Shown: positions 47,136 through 55,639, counted from the stretch's first letter. The stretch is 64,000 nucleotides of DNA from CAVQBJ01 sp963819075 (GCA_963819075.1 CAWFUP010000002.1:1054001-1118000), one strand, 5' to 3'. Notes: generated by a model not told the origin, from the letters alone. Made by a program: numbers and translations.

Positions 47136-47836
47136 TCGAGCGGCAGCTGCACTCCCGCCACGACGGCGGCCGCGAACGGCTCCCGGCGCTCCTCGGGCAG
47201 GCGCGCGAGGTGCGCTGCCAGGATCGACGTGCGCACGAACGCGTCAGGGTCCTGCGGATACGTGGGGCGCTCCTCGAGCCAGCACCGGGCCGTCGAGAAG
47301 CCCGCCTCCTTTAGACGCCGCTCGGTGTCTCGGGGGCCGGCGAAGACCCAGGGCGACCAGCCGACGAGCTCGGGAGCCACATCGGCGGCGACCGCGTCGA
47401 TGACCTCGCGCACGCCGTCGATGTTGCCCTCTCCGCCGCACTGGAGCTCGAGGACGCCGCCCGGCCGCAGCGCTCGGGCCAGCCGCACCCACAGGCGGTC
47501 GTGGTCGGGGACCCAGTGCAGCACAGCCGTCGAGAAGATCGCATCGACGGGCTCGTCGAGCTCGAGCTTCAGCGCGTCCTGACACCACACCGTTGCGCGG
47601 TCGCCGAGGCGCCTGCGCGCGAGCGCCACCATGTCCTCCGAGGCGTCCAGGGCTACGACGCGGCCTTGTGGCACGAGTGCGAGCAGCGCCTCGGTGACGC
47701 GCCCAGTGCCGCAGCCCACGTCGAGCACCGTCGCGTCGGGCGCGATGCCCTCGAGGCGGGCGAGCACGTCCGCGGCCCACGCCTGCTGGGGCTCGCTCGA
47801 GCGGTCGTAGGTGGGTGCGTCCCAGGGGGTGGCCAC
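47093..47836 (-). CDS. SAM-dependent methyltransferase (trans-aconitate methyltransferase-like)
   Basis: The 247-residue class I methyltransferase starts at GTG 47836. VLDVGCGTGRVTEALL is the SAM-binding motif I, VVALDASEDMVALARRRL is motif II, and AIFSTAVLHWVPDHDRLWVRLARAL with GGVLELQCGGEGN gives motifs IV-V. The layout and the HWV motif resemble trans-aconitate 2-methyltransferase (Tam), but the substrate is not certain. Confidence 0.82.
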   Translation of the reverse strand: MATPWDAPTYDRSSEPQQAWAADVLARLEGIAPDATVLDVGCGTGRVTEALLALVPQGRVVALDASEDMVALARRRLGDRATVWCQDALKLELDEPVDAIFSTAVLHWVPDHDRLWVRLARALRPGGVLELQCGGEGNIDGVREVIDAVAADVAPELVGWSPWVFAGPRDTERRLKEAGFSTARCWLEERPTYPQDPDAFVRTSILAAHLARLPEERREPFAAAVVAGVQLPLDYVRLNASAVRGPT

Positions 47837-47931
47837 CGTTGGGTCAGGCTAGCGGCGGAGGGCCGTGGTGCGGTCGTCGCGGGCACAACATCCTTTCGTA
47901 AGCAACGGGACAAGGAAAGGATCGCCACCGC

Positions 47932-48045
47932 ATGGGGCGGGCCGGCGGGGTGCTCCTCCCGCTCACCGAATCGGCACGCAACCGATCGTGGGAGGCCGCT
48001 GATCTCCTCGACCTCATCGTCGAGCTCGAGGCCGGTGCCGGTTGA
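47932..48045 (+). CDS. Possible 37-aa small protein
   Basis: A short frame begins ATG GGG CGG and is preceded by AAGGAAAGG about 10 nt upstream, a better ribosome site than most genes here have. The peptide has an amphipathic acidic helix (SWEAADLLDLIVELEAGAG). It lies in the otherwise gene-free 555-bp stretch 47837-48391, in which I recognise nothing else. No homologue is known to me, and a chance frame is quite possible. Confidence 0.25.
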   Translation: MGRAGGVLLPLTESARNRSWEAADLLDLIVELEAGAG

Positions 48046-48391
48046 ATCGGAGGGTCGGGAAGGAACGACGGCGGCATAAGCCGACGGGCAGACCACGGGG
48101 CTTGGCGTGCCATTGTCCGCCACCACACGTCCTGTGGGTTGGCGAGATCGCGCGCAAGGACGAGGGTTCACCGATCGGAGCGACAAGCCTCGACGGGGCT
48201 CGGTGCCGACGGTGCCTGGCGCCCGACCGGTCCGATGGTGGTGGCCGGCCAGCCGACCGGGGCCGCGGACGGCTCAAGCGGGCGCCCCGCGGGCCGATGA
48301 GCCGAACATGACCATCACGCAGCGTGCGCTTTCGTGGCTTCGGCTCGCGTGCCACGCGTGGCCCGCCGCTGCGTCGGCGAGGTAGGCCGTC

Positions 48392-49471
48392 ATGAGCCGC
48401 CGCAAGCGCAACCTCGTCATTCCGCTCGTCGCCGTGGCGCTCGCGGTGGTCGCGTTCACGGGCGTCGCCCTGCTGCAAGCGCGGGCCGACGGCTACCGGC
48501 ACGCGGACGCAACGCTGGGCAACACGGGCGCGCAGTTCGCTGTGGCGCAGTACACGGTGCTCGAGGTCGCCAGCCCGACCCAATCGGTGCAGGTCGTGGC
48601 CCGTCAGATGTACACGGCCGAGGCGAACGTCACCAGCTCGCTCGCCATCCTGAGACGCACCTGGCCGGTACCGGCTCTCGACTCCGCAGTCGTGCTGGTC
48701 GGCGACGACTTCAGCACCGTCAACGCGCTGGCGCAGGTGCTGTTCCAGGATCCAAAACTGCTCACTTCCGCCGTGAGCAACTCGAGCTCGCTCGGCAGCG
48801 TCGGCAACTCCGAGATCCAACAGGCCGACGCGGCCAAGGCGGCGATGCAGCTCGCCAGCCGACAGTACGAGCAGCGCGCGTCCCGGGCGCGGACCGAGGC
48901 GCTTGTGGGGACCGCGGCGGCCCTCGTGCTGCTGCTCATCGCCTTCCTGATCTTCTACACGCGCTGGCTGCGACTCCTGGAGGCCACGCGCCGCGACGCG
49001 CGCCGTGACGCGCTGACCGGCCTTGGGAACCGCCGGGCGCTCATCGAGGCGCTGGAGGAGCGGGTCCCGGCCGCGAGCGAGGCGCGGCCGCTGGTGCTGA
49101 CGTTGTACGACCTCGATGGATTCAAGGCGTACAACGACTCGTTCGGGCATTTCGCCGGCGACGAGGCGCTCTCTCGCTTCGCGGGTCGGCTGGCCAACGC
49201 GGTCGGTCCGAGCGGCTGGGCGTTCCGGATGGGGGGCGACGAGTTCTGCTCGCTGGTGGAGTGCTCACCCGACGAGGTCACGGGTCACGTCGAACAGGCC
49301 TGCGGGGCGCTGACCGAGGTCGGCGCTGGAATCGAGATCGCGTGCTCCGCCGGGTCTGTACTGCTGCCGCGGGACGCCGAATCGGTGCGCGCCGCTCTTG
49401 CGCTCGCCGACGAGCGGATGTACGCGGACAAGGCTGCTCGTCAGGGCGAGACCCAGCGCCCGGCCGCATAA
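48392..49471 (+). CDS. Membrane-bound diguanylate cyclase (GGDEF protein)
   Basis: The 359-residue protein has two transmembrane segments (VIPLVAVALAVVAFTGVALL near 9-28 and LVGTAAALVLLLIAFLIFY near 170-188). They enclose a ~140-residue extracytoplasmic sensor region that is helical and Ser/Ala-rich. The C-terminal GGDEF domain has DALTGLGNRRAL, LYDLDGFKAYNDSFGHFAGDEAL and an intact FRMGGDEF active site, so cyclic di-GMP synthesis is expected. I see no RxxD inhibitory site in front of GGDEF. It is the last host-type gene before the tRNA-associated islands. Confidence 0.9.
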   Translation: MSRRKRNLVIPLVAVALAVVAFTGVALLQARADGYRHADATLGNTGAQFAVAQYTVLEVASPTQSVQVVARQMYTAEANVTSSLAILRRTWPVPALDSAVVLVGDDFSTVNALAQVLFQDPKLLTSAVSNSSSLGSVGNSEIQQADAAKAAMQLASRQYEQRASRARTEALVGTAAALVLLLIAFLIFYTRWLRLLEATRRDARRDALTGLGNRRALIEALEERVPAASEARPLVLTLYDLDGFKAYNDSFGHFAGDEALSRFAGRLANAVGPSGWAFRMGGDEFCSLVECSPDEVTGHVEQACGALTEVGAGIEIACSAGSVLLPRDAESVRAALALADERMYADKAARQGETQRPAA

Positions 49472-49667
49472 CGCGGCGGCGCTTCGGCGCTAGGCACGCG
49501 CCGGGATCGATGCGTCGGGGGGCCGCCCGCGGCTGGGGGCCCGCGTCGCGCCGGGGCAGCTAAACTCGCCGTCTCGTTTGCGCTGTGGGCGTGACCGTCC
49601 GGCGAGGCTGAGCGGAGCCGCTCAAGCCGCCGTGGGGTTCGACCGATGGCGTGGGAGGGACGGACCC

Positions 49668-49740
49668 GCCGACGTAGCTCAGCTGGTAGAGCACTTCACT
49701 CGTAATGAAGGGGTCCCCGGTTCGAATCCGGGCGTCGGCT
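49668..49740 (+). tRNA. tRNA-Thr (anticodon CGT)
   Basis: The cloverleaf is complete: acceptor GCCGACG/CGTCGGC, D-stem GCTC/GAGC, anticodon stem CTTCA/TGAAG with loop CTCGTAA, and T-stem CCCGG/CCGGG with loop TTCGAAT. Loop position 34-36 is CGT, reading threonine codon ACG. The 3' CCA is not encoded. The gene is the integration target of the element to its right, and its 3' half is duplicated at 55640. Confidence 0.97.
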
Positions 49741-49769
49741 TGAGTTTGCAGGGGATTCTCGGGGTGGCT
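49699..49769 (+). repeat. attL: left copy of a perfect 71-bp direct repeat
   Basis: The sequence from the tRNA-Thr anticodon loop through its 3' end plus 29 nt (ending GGGGTGGCT) recurs without mismatch at 55640-55710. Weaker similarity continues to 49900 and 55842, giving about 202 bp in all. This is the normal signature of site-specific integration into a tRNA 3' half. Confidence 0.95.
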
Positions 49770-50080
49770 GCCCCACGCGGTCCGAAAATCCCGGGACACG
49801 TCCGGGGACATATCGCGCCGGTTCGGTCCGTGGGCGGCGGTGAGCTGCCGGATTCATTGGGCTCTCGTCCCCGTCTGTGCGCGGAACCCCTTCACTTTCG
49901 ATGAAGTGCCTGCAGGAGCTCGAGCTGCCTCGTTGCTGTGGTCAAGGTCGGTTACGTCGGCGAGGTCCTGGGCCAGCGCAGCGACGATGTGCGGCGCGTC
50001 GCAGCCGCTCTGCGTCGCGACCACGCGGGCGCCAAGCGCCACGAGCGCGGAAACGGCTGAGACGGCTGCCGTAGGAGCTT

Positions 50081-50149
50081 CGACAAAACGTCGATGTTCG
50101 TACCCCTTGACGTGGCGTAGGAAAGACGACAAAATGTCGAAGTGCGTAC
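50081..50149. promoter_or_regulatory. Twin operator repeats upstream of abiEi
   Basis: Two 23-bp direct repeats of the form CGACAAAAYGTCGA-GT-CGTAC lie at 50081-50103 and 50127-50149, 46 bp apart. Each contains a CGAC...GTCG inverted repeat around a 5-bp centre. The second ends directly at the abiEi ATG. Characterised AbiEi antitoxins bind paired repeats in their own promoter to repress it cooperatively, so these are strong candidates for the autoregulatory sites. Confidence 0.75.
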
Positions 50150-50710
50150 ATGCCTGGCTTCCGTTATACGCAGCTCGCCGAACGCGCAGCCGAGAGATGC
50201 GGATATGTCACCGGCGAAGACGCGCGGGAACTGGGCGTTCCCATTGGAACGCTGAACGCGCTGTCGCGACGAGGGCAACTCGAACACGTCGAGTACGGCA
50301 TCTACCGAATGCCGCTCATCCCGCCCGGTCGGTTCGATCAGTACATGCTCGCGACGCTCTGGCCGGACGGACGGGGCCGTATCTCCCACGAGTCCGCGCT
50401 GGATCTCTACGGCATCAGCGACGTCAACCCCGCGAAGATCCATGTGACGGTGCCGCGCGCCTACCGCACCCACCGAACGGTCCCTTCGCTGTACGAGCTG
50501 CACGGCGCAGACATGGCGGAAGCGGATCGGAACGCCGTCGAGGGCATCCCCACGGTCTCGGTGGCCATGGCGATCCGCCAGGCCCACGAGCAGCACTTGC
50601 GTCGCTCGCTGCTTGAGCAGGCGATCGACGAGGGCGTCCGTGATGGCTGGCTGCGCCGCCGTCAAGCTGACCAACTGCGCGTCGAGGTGTTGGGCGGGTC
50701 GCGCGAGTGA
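50150..50710 (+). CDS. abiEi: AbiEi-family antitoxin of a type IV toxin-antitoxin system
   Basis: The 186-residue protein opens with a winged-helix DNA-binding domain (AERCGYVTGEDARELGVPIGTL, ALSRRGQLEHVEYGIYRM). The AbiEi C-terminal domain follows (GRISHESALDLYGISDVNPAKI, VTVPRAYRTHR, VEGIPTVSVAMAIRQA). AbiEi both represses the operon and counteracts the AbiEii toxin without binding it. The start ATG 50150 abuts the second operator repeat, so the message is nearly leaderless. The stop overlaps abiEii by 4 bp (GTGA). In known systems abortive infection by phage is the phenotype. Confidence 0.9.
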   Translation: MPGFRYTQLAERAAERCGYVTGEDARELGVPIGTLNALSRRGQLEHVEYGIYRMPLIPPGRFDQYMLATLWPDGRGRISHESALDLYGISDVNPAKIHVTVPRAYRTHRTVPSLYELHGADMAEADRNAVEGIPTVSVAMAIRQAHEQHLRRSLLEQAIDEGVRDGWLRRRQADQLRVEVLGGSRE

Positions 50711-51549
50711 CCGATCGGCCGCCTGGGCGCCCGCCTGGTGACCGATCGCATCTCGAGCGGCTGCTGCAGGCGCTCAGTGCCGATCAGGGCGTCGCGACCG
50801 AACGGCTCCGCCGATGGGTGAGCACCATGGTGCTGCTTGGCGCGCTGGGACGCGGCGGCGAAGCTGATCCCCGCTTCGTGCTCAAGGGCGGTGTCGCGAT
50901 GGAGCTACGCCTGAAGCTGAGAGCGCGAGCGACGAAGGACATCGACGTCATCGTGATTCCTGAAGCCCCCGGTAGCGACATCGTCGAAGCGGTCCACGAT
51001 TCCCTCGAGCAGCCTTACCTCGGGTTTGCGTTCCGCCTGACTGAGGCACACCGCATCGGCGAGACGCCGGCGCAACGTATGGACGTGAAGATGACCTACA
51101 AGGGCAAGGCGTGGGCGACGTTGCGGCTGGAGGCTTCGCCGCCGGAAGCGCAGACCGCCGAACCCGAGCGGATCGGCGCGTTCAGCCTCACGCAACTGGG
51201 GCTCGACGGGCCCACTGAGGTCACCTGCCAATCGTTGCGCTACCAGATGGCCACCAAGCTGCACGCGGTAACCGAGCGCTTTGACGACCGCGAGAACGAT
51301 CGTTTCCGCGACCTCATCGATCTCCTTCTGCTGAGCAATCTTGAGCCAGATGTTCCACGAGTCGCGGAGGCCTCTCGCGACGTCTTCGCCTCACGCGGCA
51401 AGCACGGTTGGCCCCCTGAGCTCACCGTCGAGCCGTCGTGGCCCGAGCAGTACCGCGCGTTGGCGGTTGACCAGGGCTTCGCCATCGAGGACGTCTACGA
51501 AGCGGCGGACCTCGTGCAGGCCCTCATCGATGAAATCGCCGCCGCTTAG
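50707..51549 (+). CDS. abiEii: AbiEii-family nucleotidyltransferase toxin
   Basis: The 280-residue protein starts at GTG 50707. The nucleotidyltransferase core is visible: FVLKGGVAMELRL (GG/S motif) followed by ATKDIDVIV with the Asp-x-Asp metal ligands. The later helical part has LRYQMATKLHAVTERF and FRDLIDLLLL, also standard for AbiEii/MenT-like toxins, which transfer nucleotides to RNA, in some cases tRNA. Its stop overlaps the converging helicase stop by 4 bp. It is intact and presumably toxic if the antitoxin fails. Confidence 0.9.
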   Translation: MTDRPPGRPPGDRSHLERLLQALSADQGVATERLRRWVSTMVLLGALGRGGEADPRFVLKGGVAMELRLKLRARATKDIDVIVIPEAPGSDIVEAVHDSLEQPYLGFAFRLTEAHRIGETPAQRMDVKMTYKGKAWATLRLEASPPEAQTAEPERIGAFSLTQLGLDGPTEVTCQSLRYQMATKLHAVTERFDDRENDRFRDLIDLLLLSNLEPDVPRVAEASRDVFASRGKHGWPPELTVEPSWPEQYRALAVDQGFAIEDVYEAADLVQALIDEIAAA

Positions 51550-53948
51550 CTCAGCGGTTCGGCGATGTCGATGGCGTAGCTCATGGCGCGGTAGGCCTTT
51601 GCGCGCTTGGCGAACATTCGACGCAGCACCGGCACGTCTTGGTCGACGTAGTCGTAGATTCGGGCGTCCACCTTCTCGGGGTGTGGACGATGGAGTCGGC
51701 CGGCGTACTGGACGACGGTCCCCTTCCATGCGATCGGCATGGTCAGCAGCAGCGTGTCCAGCCGCGGGTCGTCAAAGCCCTCGCCGATGAAGCGTCCGGT
51801 GGCGAGCACGAGTCGAGTTTCACCTTTCGGCAGGGCAGCCAACTGAACGAGGGCGTCGCGGCGGCGGCGCGGGGTGACGCCGCCGTGGAGCGCCACGAGC
51901 TGGGGAACCTGCGCGCTCAGACGTCCAACAAGACGGTCGAGATGATCCCGACGCTCCGTCAAGATGATCGGTGCCCGGCCCTCTTCAAGCAGCGAAAGCG
52001 CGTCTTTGACAATCAGCTCAAGCCGTTGCTCGTCGGTCGCCAGAGCGGAGTAGACCTCTTGGATGCCCGGGTCTGGGGGCAGTCCGGCCGGGTCGAACGA
52101 CGTGTCGCGGCGAATCACGCGCATCGTGAGCGTGTCGGGCGCCGCGGTGGCGCTCATGGTGTGACGAATCGGCCCGCACTGCATCGTGATGATCGGCTGG
52201 TGACCGTCGCGCCTGTACGGCGTGGCGGTCAGCCCCGTGACGTAGCGGGCCGGGCATGAGCCGAGAAGACGCTCGATCGACACTGCTGATGCGTGATGGC
52301 ACTCATCGAGCACGACGTGCCCGTACCGCTCCAGAGGCGGCGGAGTGGCGGCAGCGCGAGCAAGGCCCTGCACGGTGGCAAGGTCGATGAGGCCGGATGG
52401 TTTGCTGTGCTTGCCACCGACGGTGCCGATCGCCTTCGCGTCGATATCGAGGAACTCGCGAAGCCGCGCGAGCCACTGCTCGACGAGCGGCTTGCGGTGG
52501 ACGAGGATGAGCGTCGAGCGGCCGCGGGCAGCGATCAGGTTGACGGCCATCACGGTCTTGCCGGCGCCTGGCGGTGCACACAGCACACCGAAATCGTGGG
52601 CAACGATGTCGGCCACCGCGCGGGCCTGCTCGCTGCTGAGCTCGCCGGTGAAGGCTGCGTCGAGGGTGGCGCCATGTGAGCGTTCGTCCGTGAGCGCCAA
52701 TCTGACGCCGAGATCGCTAAGGAGCGCGGTGACCTCCGGCAGGCAGCCACGAGGCAGCGCTAGATGCCGCCCGAGATCTTCGAAGCAGGCGATGACGCGT
52801 GGCGTCAAACCCGTAGAGAGCCGCATAGCCTGGCGCTCCGCGAACTCAGGATTGGCGAACGCGGCCAAGCGGCGAAGCGCGTCCACGAGAGCTGCCGGCA
52901 ACCCTTCTCGAGCCACATATAGACGCTGAGCGAGCGTCGCTGATACCTCGGCGGGCAGGTTCGAATTTCGCAGCCGCACACGCAGCGGCGGCGCTGGTCG
53001 CCACGGCGTCAGGTCGGATGCGCTCGGGTCCGCAACTCCGAGGGGGCTTCCGGCTTCTGAGGCGCCCGCGACGATCTCGCTCAAGCGCTCCGGCGCGATC
53101 CGAGGGACTGACGCGAGAAACGCCCATTGATCGCGGTACGGCTCGAGCTGGTCGTCCAGAAACACCGTGTTTTCGTGCTCGCGGGCCGCACGCTGCAGCG
53201 GAAGCGCGATGAGGTTCCCGAAGCCGCCGCCCGGCAGCGTGTCTTGGCTTGGAAAGAGCCGATCGTAAGAGTCCATCCGCAGCGAGGAAGCGCGCGCCAT
53301 GGCGCGCGTGAGCAGGAGTTCGCCAAGAGTTCGAGCACGCGAAGCTGGCCTAGGAGAGGCAAAGAAGAACCAGGCATGCGCCCCGTCGCCCGACCGCGAG
53401 CGCTCCACCGCCGGCGCCAGCCCAAAGTCCCCGGACGCTTGTCGTAGCGCTTGGACGTCTGCTGGCCACGTCTCACCGTCGAGGTCGATGGCCAGCAGCC
53501 AACACGTGTCGTCAGCAAGCAGCGGATAGATGCCCATGACGTGACGGCCTTGAAGATGCCCGAGCGTCTCTCGGTCGCTGGACGACACGAATGCCTGGTT
53601 GGGGCAGACGCCGCAGCGCACGCGCGGCTTGTCGCAAATGCCCTGCTTCCATTCGTTTGCGCAACGGGGCGCATAGCCGGACCGCTGCTTCACGCGGTTC
53701 TCCCAGCGCACAGCGAACACGTCGTCGCGCCCACGAAACAGCGACCGGAACAGCTCGACCTTACGTGCGGCTGACCAGTCGCCCGGCCCGGCCGCGCCGT
53801 TCGTCGTCTCGCCAGCGTCAGAGGCACGCTGCTGACGGAGCGCCGCCAGGCGCTCCGTTACGACGAGGCGTCGGTCGGCGAGGTCCGCGAGTTCCTCCTC
53901 TGCAGCGGCGATCGCACCGTCGATCTCTTCGCTGGCCATGGCACGCAT
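51546..53948 (-). CDS. TOTE-type AEP primase fused to an SF2 helicase
   Basis: The 800-residue protein opens with a short coiled coil (8-45). Residues about 65-290 match the primase-like domain found in TOTE conflict systems: GRDDVFAVRWENR, a Cys-rich CANEWKQGICDKP...CGVCPNQAF cluster, LLAIDLDGE (metal Asp pair near 152), SRSGDGAHAWFFF near 187 and FGNLIALPLQ. From about 435 on it is an SF2 helicase with Walker A CAPPGAGKT, box II DECHHAS, TGLTATPYRRDG, ATGRFIGEGFDDPRLD and QYAGRLHRPHPEK. No nuclease domain follows. This combination is associated with anti-invader defence. It converges tail to tail with abiEii. Confidence 0.87.
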   Translation of the reverse strand: MRAMASEEIDGAIAAAEEELADLADRRLVVTERLAALRQQRASDAGETTNGAAGPGDWSAARKVELFRSLFRGRDDVFAVRWENRVKQRSGYAPRCANEWKQGICDKPRVRCGVCPNQAFVSSSDRETLGHLQGRHVMGIYPLLADDTCWLLAIDLDGETWPADVQALRQASGDFGLAPAVERSRSGDGAHAWFFFASPRPASRARTLGELLLTRAMARASSLRMDSYDRLFPSQDTLPGGGFGNLIALPLQRAAREHENTVFLDDQLEPYRDQWAFLASVPRIAPERLSEIVAGASEAGSPLGVADPSASDLTPWRPAPPLRVRLRNSNLPAEVSATLAQRLYVAREGLPAALVDALRRLAAFANPEFAERQAMRLSTGLTPRVIACFEDLGRHLALPRGCLPEVTALLSDLGVRLALTDERSHGATLDAAFTGELSSEQARAVADIVAHDFGVLCAPPGAGKTVMAVNLIAARGRSTLILVHRKPLVEQWLARLREFLDIDAKAIGTVGGKHSKPSGLIDLATVQGLARAAATPPPLERYGHVVLDECHHASAVSIERLLGSCPARYVTGLTATPYRRDGHQPIITMQCGPIRHTMSATAAPDTLTMRVIRRDTSFDPAGLPPDPGIQEVYSALATDEQRLELIVKDALSLLEEGRAPIILTERRDHLDRLVGRLSAQVPQLVALHGGVTPRRRRDALVQLAALPKGETRLVLATGRFIGEGFDDPRLDTLLLTMPIAWKGTVVQYAGRLHRPHPEKVDARIYDYVDQDVPVLRRMFAKRAKAYRAMSYAIDIAEPLS

Positions 53949-53982
53949 TTTGCAAGAGCGATCGGCCAGCCCGCCCGCTGCG

Positions 53983-54472
53983 TCAGGCCGCGGTTTCTTG
54001 CGGTTCTCGCTCGTCGGACACGTAGTCGGGGCACTGGGGCGGCGCGTCGCCGATGGATTCGACTACGCGAGGGAAAGCGCCGCCGTCATCTCCGTCGATG
54101 TGGCGCAGCGTCAGACGCACCCGCCAGTCGTCACCGAAATCGAACAGGTAGGCGATTCGCTGGCCTTTTGTCAGGCGCAGACGGTCCAAGCGCCGGTCGG
54201 CGCTCTTGCGGGTCGGCTGGCCTGTGGCCATGTGTCGGCCGCCGAAGGGGTCGGTCTCGAGTGCGAGCGGGTGCGTGTACTCGGCGTCGTCGCGCGCCCA
54301 GAACTTCCCTCCCAGCCAGAACGAATAGAGATGGTCGTTCTCACCAGTCGAACGCTGCCTGCAGCACGTCGTGCAAGTCGGCGAGCGTCTGGTCACTCCG
54401 AACCGTGATCGTCCGCTGCACTGCGGGAAAGCCGTCCGGCCGAGCGACAAACACGTACGCCTGCCTCGCCAT
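53983..54472 (-). pseudogene. pRiA4b ORF-3-like protein, one-base frameshift
   Basis: An ATG at 54472 with AGAGGAA upstream encodes 43 residues ending LADLHDVLQAAFDW, then stops at TGA 54341. In the next frame the protein continues directly as ENDHLYSFWLGGKFW, later RIAYLFDFGDDWRVRLTLRHI, down to 53983. Removing one T between TGG and GAG would give a single 162-residue protein of the plasmid pRiA4b ORF-3 family, which is common on plasmids and islands but functionally undefined. It sits 34 bp past the start of the primase-helicase gene, on the same strand. The break is a real mutation or a one-base sequence error. Confidence 0.75.
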
Positions 54473-54597
54473 CACGTTCCTCTCGCACTCGGGCGTCGAA
54501 CGCTACGCGTCGCGCACGACGGAATGTTGGGCAGCCGGCTCGCTCCACCGGTCTGCGCCGCCCCGTTTACTTCCGAGCGAGCCCTCGCTACCTTGCG

Positions 54598-54969
54598 GTG
54601 GTGGAGGACGGCGAACACGAAGGGACGGGTCACGGCAGGCTGTCGTCTGCGACGTCACGCGCGCCGAGCGACACAACGTCAGAACGCCGCGCCGCCCGAG
54701 CACGTATCGGCGTCTACCACGAGGCTCAGATGGCGCAGCTGATCGACCACGTCCGCGAGGCGCTGCGCTGCTACGACGCGGGCGAGATCAACCCCTTCGA
54801 GTTCGACGAAGTCGTTCACAGGTACAAGCGATCCGTCCGCGAGCTTTGGAAGTTCTGTGTCGGAAGCGGCTCGGACATCCTGCGCGCGTCGCGCATGCTT
54901 GACTACTGGGCCGCCGAGGGCGAGCTACCGGACTGGTGGGAAGCCGGAGCCCCGAGAGAACGACACTGA
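54598..54969 (+). CDS. Small helical island protein of unknown function
   Basis: The frame from GTG 54598 gives 123 residues, but ATG 54730 (MAQLIDHVREALRCYDAGEI) is a more credible start, giving 79 residues. The C-terminal part is compact and helical: NPFEFDEVVHRYKRSVRELWKFC and MLDYWAAEGELPDWWE. No known family was recognised. It is followed by a second small gene 41 bp downstream and is probably co-transcribed with it. The pair is divergent from the pRiA4b-like gene. Confidence 0.65.
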   Translation: MVEDGEHEGTGHGRLSSATSRAPSDTTSERRAARARIGVYHEAQMAQLIDHVREALRCYDAGEINPFEFDEVVHRYKRSVRELWKFCVGSGSDILRASRMLDYWAAEGELPDWWEAGAPRERH

Positions 54970-55010
54970 GCTCGCCAATCGATCCGGCGGACCCGCGAAT
55001 CTTTGGGTCG

Positions 55011-55421
55011 ATGAGCAAACGTGCCCGCCACCGCGGCAACGCCCGGCCAAGCGCCCTTGCAGCCCCGGGACTCGCTGCAGAAGCGCCCGAGGCGGAGCCC
55101 GAGCGTCTGCTGCTCGACGCGATCGCGGCCGGCGAGCTTGACCCGCACCTGGCCGCCGTCGGCCAAGCCATCCGCGCCCGCCTCGAATTGCTGCATACCG
55201 TCAACTCAGCCAAAGCGCTCGCCCAGCTCAACATCGGCGACAGCGTTCGCATCAACCGCCACGCAACCCCGCGCTATCTGCACGGCGTCCGCGGGACCGT
55301 CGTCGACCTCGACGATCAGTTGGCGACGATCTGCCTGCACCGCGCAGTCGGACGCTTCAAGACCGGCGAGATCCGCTGCCCACCCCTCATCCTCGACCGA
55401 GTCCAGCCCGCCGCGCGATAA
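55011..55421 (+). CDS. Small island protein with a KOW/SH3-like C-terminal segment
   Basis: The 136-residue protein starts at ATG 55011 (MSKRARHRGNARPS) with a basic tail. A helical middle (LLLDAIAAGELDPHL...ARLELLHTVN) follows. The C-terminal ~55 residues are beta-rich: NIGDSVRINRHATPRYLHGVRG, TVVDLDDQLATICL and RFKTGEIRCPP. That pattern resembles small barrel folds that bind RNA, DNA or protein (V-x-G-T-V-V motif). No established family was named. It is the last gene of the first island. Confidence 0.65.
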   Translation: MSKRARHRGNARPSALAAPGLAAEAPEAEPERLLLDAIAAGELDPHLAAVGQAIRARLELLHTVNSAKALAQLNIGDSVRINRHATPRYLHGVRGTVVDLDDQLATICLHRAVGRFKTGEIRCPPLILDRVQPAAR

Positions 55422-55639
55422 GGTTGACCGCGGTGAGGGCTACCCCGGCGCCCCGAGTTGGGATCGGCCCGAGCGGGCGGGCCGTCGGTCGGCGGGGGGC
55501 ACTGGCAGCACCTATGGACATCAGAGGCGCGCGGATGTCCCCGACCGTGCCTCCAACTCCGCAAATCTGGCATAACTTCAGGCGATCTCAGGACATCTGA
55601 AAGCGCTCTGCAGAGCCAAAAAGCCCTGCAAATGAGCGC

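Larger units (their letters stand above)
49699..55639. mobile_element. 5.9-kb genomic island integrated at tRNA-Thr, no integrase
   Basis: The unit from one 71-bp repeat to the next is 5941 bp. It starts inside the tRNA-Thr anticodon loop, so the tRNA remains intact at the left end. Genes are abiEi, abiEii, a converging primase-helicase, a frameshifted pRiA4b ORF-3-like gene and two small unknown genes. There is no recombinase, replication or transfer gene, so the island must be mobilised in trans or has lost its integrase. Short conserved minus-strand coding traces next to each att site look like the tail of a tyrosine integrase. Confidence 0.85.

Noticed and set aside
48107..48385. Plus-strand small frames upstream of the GGDEF gene
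   Set aside because: They are Arg/Pro-rich with no ribosome site or family pattern. I also looked for a cyclic di-GMP riboswitch here and could not support one.
49560..49811. Minus-strand small protein ending ADARIRTGDPFIT and running through tRNA-Thr
   Set aside because: The tail is the tRNA read in antisense. At most it preserves a trace of an integrase C-terminus, not a current gene.
49854..50132. Minus-strand 92-codon frame opposite the AbiE promoter
   Set aside because: It would cover the operator repeats and starts within them; both strands are open by composition and no family was recognised.
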